Positions 1 through 5,350 are shown, counted from the stretch's first letter. The stretch is 6,755 nt of DNA from CAIZGX01 sp044371535 (GCA_044371535.1 JBILTL010000112.1:1-6755); one strand, 5' to 3'. Notes: generated by a model from the letters alone, not told the origin. Made by a program: numbers and translations.

Positions 1-1
1 G

Positions 2-1897
2 CGTTTAACGGAAATGGGCGAGGCGCGCGCCAAGCGCTTGGTCGGAGTGTTTCAAGACGAGACAGGTACGATGGAGTTGGTGTGGTTCAAGGGAGCGCGT
101 TGGCTGAAGAGCAGTTTGCCTTTGAACAAACCCTGTTTGGTGTATGGAAAACCAACCGAGTTCAAGGGGAAATTCAACATTGCTCATCCGGAAGTGGAAG
201 AGATTGAGACTTCACGCATGGCCGCTGGCTTGGGATTGAAGCCTGTATACAGCACAACCGAGAAGATGTCGAACAGAGGCTTGAACAGCAACGTTATCGG
301 AAAGCTAACGCTGCAGTTGTGCGAAGAAGTTCGTCATGAAATTCCGGAAGTGTTGCCGCAGGAATTGATTCAACAATACAAATTAATTTCTCGAGCGGAA
401 GCGCTGGTGCAATTGCATGCGCCTGCGAATGCAGAGAAGTTGGAGCAGGCGAGAAGAAGATTAAAGTTTGAGGAATTGTTTTTCCTTCAATTGCAATTGT
501 TGCAAACGAAGTTGGCGGGTACAGTAGAGCAGCGCGGTGTCGTATTCGAGAAGGTTGGAGAGCTCTTCAATTCATTTTATAAAAAGCATTTGCCGTTTGA
601 ATTAACCGGTGCGCAGAAGCGTGTGGTGAAAGAGATTCGTACCGATGTCATGAAGGGCTTTCACATGAACCGATTGGTTCAGGGCGATGTTGGAAGTGGG
701 AAGACCATTGTTGCGCTCATGGCAATTTTGTTGGCCATAGACAACGGCTATCAGGCTTGTCTAATGGCGCCTACAGAGATCTTAGCGAATCAGCATTTTG
801 AAGGCATTTCGCAGTTATTAGAACCTTTGGGTGTTCGTGTTGAATTGCTCACAGGGTCGGTAAAGAAGAAGAATCGTGTTCCGTTGTTGGAAGATTTAAA
901 GAGTGGTGAATTGAAGTTCATTATTGGAACGCATGCGCTCATAGAACCTGTGGTTGAGTTCGCGAATTTGGGATTGGTGGTTATCGATGAGCAACATCGT
1001 TTCGGTGTTGCGCAACGCGCGGCCCTGTGGAAGAAAGCAGCCTTGCCTCCGCATATCTTAGTTATGACTGCAACGCCTATTCCGCGAACGCTGGCAATGA
1101 CGGTGTATGGCGATTTAGATGTGAGTATTATTGATGAGCTTCCTCCGGGAAGAAAGCCTGTGAATACGCAGTGGCACACCGATGCTTATCGGTTGATGTT
1201 GTTTGAATTCATTCGTCAGGAAATAGCATTAGGCCGTCAGGTCTATGTGGTTTATCCGATGATTGAAGAGAGTGAGAAGATGGATTACAAGGATTTGTTC
1301 GACGGTTACGAAAGTATGTCGCGTGCGTTTCCATCGCCGAAGTATTTCATATCCATTGTTCATGGAAGAATGAAAGCTGAAGATCGCGATTTCGAGATGA
1401 AGCAATTCATTGAGAAGAAGACGCAAATCATGGTGGCTACTACGGTTATTGAAGTAGGGGTGAACGTCCCGAATGCGAGTGTCATGGTGATAGAGAGTGC
1501 CGAGCGATTTGGCTTGTCGCAGTTGCACCAGTTGCGCGGCAGGGTAGGACGCGGAGCAGATCAAAGTTATTGCGTTCTTATCACAGGACATAAGTTAAGC
1601 GACGACACGAAGTTGCGTATGGAGACGATGGTTCGCACGACTGACGGATTTGAAATTGCTGAAGTCGATTTACGTTTGCGCGGACCTGGCGATTTAGCGG
1701 GTACAGCGCAGAGTGGTGTTTTGCAATTGCGCATAGCAGACATGGTAAAGGACCAGCAGATGATGGCGGCAGCGCGCAACATAGCGAACGAATGGCTTTC
1801 CGAAGATCCGCAATTGACCAGTGATAAGAGCGCTCCCATTCGTGAGGAGTTGTTCAGGTTGAAGCGGAAGAAGAGTGATTGGAGTGGGATTTCTTAA
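2..1897 (+). CDS. recG: ATP-dependent DNA helicase RecG, 5'-truncated by the window edge
   Basis: RecG is a superfamily 2 DNA helicase that drives branch migration and fork regression at stalled forks and Holliday junctions. The frame is open to the left edge, so the ATG at 14 is internal; compared with a usual length near 700 residues, roughly the first 70 are missing. Numbering from that Met, residues 1-65 fit the end of the OB-fold 'wedge' domain (DETGTMELVWFKG). The helicase core follows: LTGAQKR at 198-204, Walker A GDVGSGKT at 224-231, motif Ia APTEILANQH at 252-261, the DEQH box at 325-328 followed by RFGV, motif III MTATPIPRTLAMT at 351-363, TTVIEVGVNVP at 476-486 and motif VI QLRGRVGRG at 506-514. 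The C-terminal GPGDLAGTAQSG (557-568) is where the RecG-specific TRG motif lies. No frameshift or lost motif is seen. TAA at 1895-1897 is followed without a gap by a hairpin array. Confidence 0.97.
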   Translation, partial: RLTEMGEARAKRLVGVFQDETGTMELVWFKGARWLKSSLPLNKPCLVYGKPTEFKGKFNIAHPEVEEIETSRMAAGLGLKPVYSTTEKMSNRGLNSNVIGKLTLQLCEEVRHEIPEVLPQELIQQYKLISRAEALVQLHAPANAEKLEQARRRLKFEELFFLQLQLLQTKLAGTVEQRGVVFEKVGELFNSFYKKHLPFELTGAQKRVVKEIRTDVMKGFHMNRLVQGDVGSGKTIVALMAILLAIDNGYQACLMAPTEILANQHFEGISQLLEPLGVRVELLTGSVKKKNRVPLLEDLKSGELKFIIGTHALIEPVVEFANLGLVVIDEQHRFGVAQRAALWKKAALPPHILVMTATPIPRTLAMTVYGDLDVSIIDELPPGRKPVNTQWHTDAYRLMLFEFIRQEIALGRQVYVVYPMIEESEKMDYKDLFDGYESMSRAFPSPKYFISIVHGRMKAEDRDFEMKQFIEKKTQIMVATTVIEVGVNVPNASVMVIESAERFGLSQLHQLRGRVGRGADQSYCVLITGHKLSDDTKLRMETMVRTTDGFEIAEVDLRLRGPGDLAGTAQSGVLQLRIADMVKDQQMMAAARNIANEWLSEDPQLTSDKSAPIREELFRLKRKKSDWSGIS

Positions 1898-2044
1898 CGC
1901 AACGGAGTTGCGATGACCACTTCGTGGATGACCGTTCCGGATGACACTTCGTGATGACCGCTTCGTGGATGACCGTTCCGGATGACACTCTGTGATGACC
2001 TTCTTCGAAGGATGACACAACATGTTGTGATGACCGCTTCGCGG
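1898..2044. repeat. Hairpin array A1: ten tandem small hairpins joined by ATGA
   Basis: Ten inverted repeats lie end to end, and all nine linkers are exactly ATGA. Hairpins (arm-loop-arm): CGCAAC-GGA-GTTGCG 1898-1912; CCAC-TTC-GTGG 1917-1927; CCG-TTC-CGG 1932-1940; CAC-TTC-GTG 1945-1953; CCGC-TTC-GTGG (one G-T pair) 1958-1968; CCG-TTC-CGG 1973-1981; CAC-TCT-GTG 1986-1994; CCTTC-TTC-GAAGG 1999-2011; palindrome CACAACATGTTGTG 2016-2029; CCGC-TTC-GCGG 2034-2044. Outer bases are always C and G; the stem interior varies but stays paired. The array starts at the first base after the recG stop, so it would form the 3' end of that mRNA. No T-run follows, so it is not a canonical intrinsic terminator. 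Read on the minus strand it gives GTCATCC-type words, resembling the intergenic repeats that produce spurious 'CHPERS' peptides in many genomes (recalled, not searched). Confidence 0.93.
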
Positions 2045-2069
2045 AGGGTGCTAACTACGAAGTTTCCAT

Positions 2070-2140
2070 TACGAAGTAGGAATTATGAAATAGGAATTAC
2101 GAAGTAGGAATAAAACCGTAGGTTTTCATATAACGCAGTT
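2070..2140. repeat. Hairpin array B1: small hairpins with 5-base linkers
   Basis: Five hairpins are separated by linkers of exactly five bases. They are TAC-GAA-GTA 2070-2078, TAT-GAA-ATA 2084-2092, TAC-GAA-GTA 2098-2106, AAAACC-GTA-GGTTTT 2112-2126 and AAC-GCA-GTT 2132-2140. Linkers are GGAAT, GGAAT, GGAAT and CATAT. TAC/GTA changing to TAT/ATA and AAC/GTT is paired change of both arms. A related AACT-ACGA-AGTT hairpin lies just upstream at 2053-2064. A three-base-pair stem is weak alone; the support is the strict spacing and the matched changes. Function is unknown. Confidence 0.8.
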
Positions 2141-2202
2141 CCACCGCATAAACCCGCATAACTGTTCCTTGCCATTCCGCTCTTACGGAAATAGGTTTGC
2201 TA
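2141..2202. other. Short non-coding stretch with small repeats
   Basis: This stretch joins array B1 to the minus-strand terminator. It holds a direct repeat CCGCATAA (2144-2151 and 2154-2161) and a weak inverted repeat TTCCG/CGGAA (2175-2179 and 2186-2190, six-base loop) without a following T-run on either strand. No gene is seen. Confidence 0.5.
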
Positions 2203-2204
2203 CT

Positions 2205-2244
2205 AAAAAACAAAACCGCCGGTGTGAAAATCAGGGACCGGCGG
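2205..2244 (-). terminator. Intrinsic (Rho-independent) terminator on the minus strand
   Basis: A GC-rich 8-bp inverted repeat, CCGCCGGT (2216-2223) and ACCGGCGG (2237-2244), encloses a 13-base loop. On the minus strand it is followed at once by TTTTGTTTTTT (complement of 2215-2205). That is the standard stem-plus-U-tract layout and fixes the orientation. No minus-strand gene lies immediately upstream of it; the only candidate source is the promoter 11 bases beyond the stem. Confidence 0.8.
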
Positions 2245-2250
2245 CATACT
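2205..2250 (-). ncRNA. Candidate very short transcript (about 45 nt) made of little more than a terminator hairpin
   Basis: A Bacteroidota-type promoter at 2284-2255 would start transcription around 2248-2250, and the terminator stem begins at 2244. The RNA would be about 45 nt: a few 5' bases, the 8-bp stem with its 13-nt loop, and a U-tract. No known RNA family is recognised. A 14-codon frame, ATG at 2247 to TAG at 2203 (MPPVPDFHTGGFVF), overlaps it; its stop lies at or past the expected RNA end, so translation is doubtful. The alternative is a terminator with a chance promoter match. Confidence 0.45.
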
Positions 2251-2254
2251 GCAG

Positions 2255-2284
2255 CAAAGATAATATTTAACAACTAAGTTCAAA
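2255..2284 (-). promoter_or_regulatory. Bacteroidota-type promoter, minus strand
   Basis: Read on the minus strand, TTTG (2284-2281) and TATCTTTG (2262-2255) are separated by 18 bases. This fits the Bacteroidota primary sigma consensus, TTG-type -33 and TAnnTTTG -7 boxes, with an exact -7 match. The spacer is A+T-rich. It points leftward into the terminator at 2244-2205. Confidence 0.6.
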
Positions 2285-2294
2285 TAATAAAATA

Positions 2295-2398
2295 GGAATT
2301 ACGAAGTAGGAATAAAACTTGAGGTTTTTCAATTACGAAGTTCCAATTACAAAGTAGGAATTACGCAGTAGGAATGAGAAAGTTCCAATAACGAAGTT
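2295..2398. repeat. Hairpin array B2: 5-base-linker hairpins, second block
   Basis: After a GGAAT at 2295-2299 come TAC-GAA-GTA 2300-2308, AAAACT-TGA-GGTTTT 2314-2328 (one T-G pair), TAC-GAA-GTT 2334-2342 (outer pair lost), TAC-AAA-GTA 2348-2356, TAC-GCA-GTA 2362-2370, a decayed unit GAGAAAGTT 2376-2384, and AAC-GAA-GTT 2390-2398. Linkers are always five bases: GGAAT, TCAAT, CCAAT, GGAAT, GGAAT, CCAAT. The period is 14 for short units and 20 for the long one. The 15-base hairpin at 2314-2328 is a variant of that at 2112-2126. Function is unknown. Confidence 0.8.
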
Positions 2399-2411
2399 CC
2401 CGAGAGCCTTA

Positions 2412-2540
2412 GGGCGACATTCGAAATGCCCCCTGCAGAGCTGGGGGATAAAGGCTTTGAATAATTCAAATTCTTAAGAGAGGAGAACTATCTCATAATT
2501 CTATCCCCCAGCTCTGCAGGGGGCATTTCGGATGCCGCTC
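2412..2540. repeat. Long inverted repeat: perfect 29-bp arms, extendable to 39 bp
   Basis: Arms 2422-2450 and 2502-2530 are exact reverse complements around a 51-base centre. Pairing continues outward to 2412 and 2540 with one mismatch (2417/2535) and two G-T pairs. Each arm can also fold on itself: CCCCC-T-GC-AGA-GC-T-GGGGG on the left and its complement on the right, with one internal mismatch. The centre contains TTTGAA-TAA-TTCAAA (2456-2470) and GAGA-ACTA-TCTC (2483-2494). No coding frame of note lies inside and no flanking target-site duplication was found. It could be a small non-autonomous palindromic element, a structured RNA or a bidirectional 3'-end structure; the sequence does not decide. 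Confidence 0.85.
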
Positions 2541-2551
2541 GCAGAGCGAGC
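2537..2551. repeat. Six-base-pair hairpin with AGA loop
   Basis: GCTCGC (2537-2542) and GCGAGC (2546-2551) pair around the loop AGA, overlapping the outer edge of the long inverted repeat. It has the same small-loop design as the arrays and the same AGA loop as the self-fold of the left inverted-repeat arm, but no tandem partners. Confidence 0.7.
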
Positions 2552-2570
2552 TCGGTTTTGATTAGAGAGC

Positions 2571-2657
2571 AACGCAGTTCCAATTATGCAATAGGAATTA
2601 CGCAGTAGGAAAAAAATCTTCGATTTTCCGATTACGAAGTTCATGTAACTTCGTTGC
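2571..2657. repeat. Hairpin array B3, ending in a family-A-like hairpin
   Basis: Units are AAC-GCA-GTT 2571-2579, TAT-GCA-ATA 2585-2593, TAC-GCA-GTA 2599-2607, AAAATC-TTC-GATTTT 2613-2627 and TAC-GAA-GTT 2633-2641 (outer pair lost). Linkers CCAAT, GGAAT, GGAAA and CCGAT are again five bases. GTAAC-TTC-GTTGC follows at 2645-2657 (one T-G pair); it resembles the CGCAAC/GTTGCG hairpins of family A with the loop in the opposite orientation. Three successive units share the GCA loop while their stems change together. Confidence 0.8.
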
Positions 2658-2658
2658 G

Positions 2659-2675
2659 CATTGAACTTTTCAATG
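2659..2675. repeat. Seven-base-pair hairpin overlapping the putative operon promoter
   Basis: CATTGAA (2659-2665) and TTCAATG (2669-2675) pair perfectly around a CTT loop. The left arm contains the TTG proposed as the -33 box of the vWA operon and the hairpin fills most of the spacer, so it could be an operator or simply another array-like hairpin. It lies upstream of the expected transcript start and would act as DNA rather than RNA. Confidence 0.6.
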
Positions 2676-2688
2676 AGCGTTATGTTTT
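2661..2688 (+). promoter_or_regulatory. Possible promoter of the vWA/AAA+ operon
   Basis: TTG at 2661-2663 and TATGTTTT at 2681-2688 are 17 bases apart and match TTG/TAnnTTTG except for the last -7 base. Transcription would begin near 2694, giving a leader of about a dozen bases before the ATG at 2707. It is the best candidate directly upstream of the operon, but not a strong match. Confidence 0.4.
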
Positions 2689-2706
2689 CAATAAAATTCC
2701 TTTTGC

Positions 2707-3816
2707 ATGCAAAAGTCTGGTTACGTTTTTAAATCTTTTGAAGAACCCAATCTTACTCCGTTCGAGAGACTGTTCGATGTGTTCAGTGAACTCATTACGC
2801 ATACCTCCGGAGATGTAGATGAAGCGTTGGAGTGGTTGGAAGAGATCGATAAGGAGTACAAGCTTACCACCGACGACTATACCATGGAAGATTTTGTGGA
2901 AGACCTGAAGAAGAAGGGTTATCTGAAAGAAGAGATTCTTCCAGACGGACAAGGACAAATGGCCATTACCGCAAAGACAGAACGTGCCCTTCGCAAAAAC
3001 GCCATGGATCAGATCTTCGGGAAGATTCGCAAAAGCGGTGCGGGAAATCACAAAAGCAAGAAAAGCGGACAAGGCGATGAAGCGACAGGAGAGTTCAGAA
3101 GCTTTCAATTCGGAGATTCATTCGAAAATATTTCGGTGACCGAAAGTTTGAAGAACGCGCAAATCAACAACGGCGTTGCCGACTTCAAATTAACCGAACA
3201 AGATTTGGTGGTGGAAGACACACACCACAAATCGCAAATGAGCACGGTGCTCATGATAGACATTAGTCACAGCATGATCCTCTACGGAGAAGACCGAATC
3301 ACTCCCGCAAAGAAAGTGGCTATGGCACTCGCAGAACTCATTACGACTTCCTACCCGAAAGATACACTGGATGTGATTGTCTTCGGAGACGATGCATGGC
3401 CGATTAAAATTGCGGACTTGCCGTATTTAAATGTGGGTCCTTATCACACGAACACCGTTGCCGGTCTCGAGTTGGCCATGGACATTCTTCGAAGAAAGCG
3501 AAACACAAACAAACAGATCTTCATGATTACCGACGGAAAACCAAGCTGCCTTCGCTTGCCCGACGGACAATACTATAAGAACAGCAACGGGTTGGATCAA
3601 TACATTGTTGAACGCTGCTACACCATGGCGGCGCAGGCGCGCAAGATGCACATTCCCATTACAACCTTCATGATTGCGCAAGATCCTTATCTGCAATCGT
3701 TCGTAGAGCAATTCACACAGTCGAACAAAGGCAAAGCGTTTTATACAGGGTTGAAAGGATTGGGTGAAATGATTTTTCACGATTACGAAACGAATAGAAA
3801 AAAACGAATTAATTAA
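2707..3816 (+). CDS. vWA (MIDAS) domain protein, partner of the adjacent AAA+ ATPase
   Basis: This 369-residue protein has no signal peptide or membrane segment and is probably cytoplasmic. Residues 1-105 are helical and acidic. Residues 106-128 form a Gly/Lys/Ser-rich flexible linker. From 131 (RSFQFGD) to the end it carries a von Willebrand factor A domain. The metal-ion-dependent adhesion site looks complete: D185-x-S187-x-S189 in the first strand, a Thr at 248 or 250 (HTNT), and D276 in MITDGK. In magnesium chelatase subunit D and other vWA partners of AAA+ ATPases such a site contacts the ATPase or client through a divalent metal. The ATG at 2707 is chosen because family-like sequence begins directly after it; no Shine-Dalgarno is present. 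The stop is 3 bases before the ATPase start, so the two are surely co-transcribed. It belongs with the uncharacterised vWA proteins often paired with ChlI-like ATPases. The client is unknown. Confidence 0.88.
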   Translation: MQKSGYVFKSFEEPNLTPFERLFDVFSELITHTSGDVDEALEWLEEIDKEYKLTTDDYTMEDFVEDLKKKGYLKEEILPDGQGQMAITAKTERALRKNAMDQIFGKIRKSGAGNHKSKKSGQGDEATGEFRSFQFGDSFENISVTESLKNAQINNGVADFKLTEQDLVVEDTHHKSQMSTVLMIDISHSMILYGEDRITPAKKVAMALAELITTSYPKDTLDVIVFGDDAWPIKIADLPYLNVGPYHTNTVAGLELAMDILRRKRNTNKQIFMITDGKPSCLRLPDGQYYKNSNGLDQYIVERCYTMAAQARKMHIPITTFMIAQDPYLQSFVEQFTQSNKGKAFYTGLKGLGEMIFHDYETNRKKRIN

Positions 3817-3819
3817 TAA

Positions 3820-5280
3820 ATGAATACTTCAATCACAACATTCGGCGCATTGAAAGCGTCGGGATATATTTCAAAAAGCATAAAAAACGAGCTGCGCGAT
3901 AACCTCATCGTTTCCATTCAAGAAGGAAAAAATACTTTTCCTGGAATGCACGGATACGAGCAAACGGTGATTCCACAATTGGAGCGCGCCATTTTATCGA
4001 AGCACAACATCAATCTCCTTGGTCTTCGCGGACAAGGGAAAACACGCATTGCGCGTCTCATGATAAACTTGTTAGACGAATACATTCCTGTTGTAGCTGG
4101 AAGTGAAATGAACGACGATCCGTTCCATCCGATTAGCAGATACGCGCGTGATCTCATGGAAGAGAAAGGTGATGATACCCCTATTACTTGGCTTCATCGC
4201 TCGGAACGTTTTTTCGAAAAGTTGGCAACACCCGATGTGACCATTGCCGATTTAATTGGAGACATTGATCCGATTAAAGCTTCCAACTTGAAATTGAGTT
4301 ACGCCGATGAACGCGTGATTCACTTCGGAATGATTCCAAGAGCAAACAGATGTCTTTTTGTAATTAACGAATTGCCCGATTTGCAAGCGCGTATTCAAGT
4401 GGCGCTCTTCAATATTTTGGAAGAAGGAGATGTGCAGATTCGCGGATTCAAATTACGCCTTCCGCTCGATTTGCAATTTGTTTTCACCGCGAATCCGGAA
4501 GACTACACCAATCGCGGAAGCATTGTCACCCCGCTTAAAGACCGCATTGGATCTCAGATTTTGACACATTATTCTGCAGATATTCAAACTGCGAAGAAAA
4601 TCACGAAGCAAGAATCCGAGAAGTTGGAAGACCGCGTGTGCAAGGTTCATGTTCCGGAATTGGCAAGAGACATTCTCGAGCAAATTGCTTTCGAAGCAAG
4701 ACAAAGCGAATACATCGATCACAAGAGCGGTGTGAGTGCACGTATGAGTATTACGGCGTTTGAAAATTTAATCAGCACCGCTGAACGTCGCGCGTTAATG
4801 AATAAGGAAACTGCAACCGCTGTTCGTTTCAGCGATCTCATGGGAATGATTCCTTCCATAACTGGAAAGGTTGAGTTGGTGTACGAAGGCGAACAGGAGG
4901 GGACGGCATTCGTTGCGAATCACTTGATTGGCGAAGCCACGAAAACACTTTTCTTGAACTACTTCCCGAAGATTGAAAAGCTGAAGAAGCAGAATCAGGA
5001 AACACCGTATGATGAAGTGATTCAATGGTTTTTCGATGTCGATTCTTTCGAGTTAATCGATGAGTCGAATGAAGAAACCTATGTGAAAGCGCTCCTTTCC
5101 GTTGAACCGCTCGTGATTTTGTTAAACAAGTATCAGCCGAAAGTTGCAACCGCTGACGTTCCGTTCTTAATGGAATTCGTGTTGTGGGCGTTGGTAGAAT
5201 TCAAACAACTCTCTAAACATCGCACTGCTGGCGGTACGGCGTTTAATGATTCGTTTAACAATTATATCAAGGGGCTATAA
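3820..5280 (+). CDS. Magnesium-chelatase subunit I-like AAA+ ATPase
   Basis: This 486-residue AAA+ ATPase belongs to the helix-2-insert clade that includes ChlI/BchI and MoxR. Walker A is G68-L-R-G-Q-G-K74-T75. The Walker B region is LFVINELPDL, with Asn183-Glu184 where the usual motif has Asp-Glu. Sensor 1 is TAN225P, the likely arginine finger R242 lies in PLKDR, and the likely sensor-2 Arg is R308 in GVSARMS. LIGDIDPIKA (145-154) corresponds to the ChlI insert. Residues 320-486 form a helical C-terminal part without a recognised domain. No chlorophyll or cobalamin genes are nearby, so 'magnesium chelatase' describes the family, not the reaction. With the preceding vWA protein it probably forms a ring ATPase plus MIDAS adaptor that remodels or loads metal into a client. 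It starts 3 bases after the vWA stop, and its TAA abuts hairpin array A2. Confidence 0.9.
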   Translation: MNTSITTFGALKASGYISKSIKNELRDNLIVSIQEGKNTFPGMHGYEQTVIPQLERAILSKHNINLLGLRGQGKTRIARLMINLLDEYIPVVAGSEMNDDPFHPISRYARDLMEEKGDDTPITWLHRSERFFEKLATPDVTIADLIGDIDPIKASNLKLSYADERVIHFGMIPRANRCLFVINELPDLQARIQVALFNILEEGDVQIRGFKLRLPLDLQFVFTANPEDYTNRGSIVTPLKDRIGSQILTHYSADIQTAKKITKQESEKLEDRVCKVHVPELARDILEQIAFEARQSEYIDHKSGVSARMSITAFENLISTAERRALMNKETATAVRFSDLMGMIPSITGKVELVYEGEQEGTAFVANHLIGEATKTLFLNYFPKIEKLKKQNQETPYDEVIQWFFDVDSFELIDESNEETYVKALLSVEPLVILLNKYQPKVATADVPFLMEFVLWALVEFKQLSKHRTAGGTAFNDSFNNYIKGL

Positions 5281-5350
5281 CCTTCTTCGAAGGATGACGC
5301 AACGAAGTTGCGATGACACACTATGTGTGATGACCTTCTTCGAAGGATGA
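5281..5350. repeat. Hairpin array A2: four ATGA-joined hairpins after the ATPase stop
   Basis: The four hairpins are CCTTC-TTC-GAAGG 5281-5293, CGCAAC-GAA-GTTGCG 5298-5312, CACAC-TAT-GTGTG 5317-5329 and CCTTC-TTC-GAAGG 5334-5346, each followed by ATGA. The first begins at the first base after the TAA at 5278-5280, as array A1 does after recG. A 27-base block (5326-5352) is identical to 1991-2017. A decayed continuation may follow (CAAC 5351-5354 with GTTG 5366-5369). As RNA it would cap the 3' end of the operon message, but no U-tract follows. Confidence 0.92.

Noticed and set aside
790..1839. Other antisense open frames of 90-129 codons inside recG
   Set aside because: They are shadows of a strongly supported helicase gene, with no family-like content.
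1694..2023. Minus-strand open frame (109 codons) through the end of recG and array A1
   Set aside because: It overlaps recG antisense and the array, where the linker reads TCAT on this strand and gives no stops. The resulting peptide contains a CHPERS-type string typical of translated intergenic repeats.
1898..2044. Possible CRISPR array
   Set aside because: Units are 13-18 bases, the only invariant part is ATGA, and every 'spacer' is an inverted repeat. No repeat of CRISPR length exists and no cas genes are seen.
2070..2641. GTAG next to hairpins as REP elements handled by a RAYT transposase
   Set aside because: GTAG occurs because the arm GTA meets linker GGAAT. The hairpins are far smaller than REP hairpins and no RAYT gene is in the window.
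1898..2706. Insertion sequence remnant or degraded transposase gene
   Set aside because: No frame in the region shows transposase motifs, and no terminal repeats with target-site duplications could be paired around it.
2680..3108. Antisense open frame of 142 codons at the start of the vWA gene
   Set aside because: It is opposite a convincing coding region. Its hydrophobic look comes from the complement of charged codons, and it has no own promoter or homologue signature.
3427..5149. Further antisense frames inside the vWA and ATPase genes
   Set aside because: All lie opposite well-supported coding sequence and show no motifs.
5281..5350. Array A2 as a classic Rho-independent terminator
   Set aside because: The stems are good but no T-run follows on either strand. 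It may still affect the 3' end, but the canonical layout is absent.
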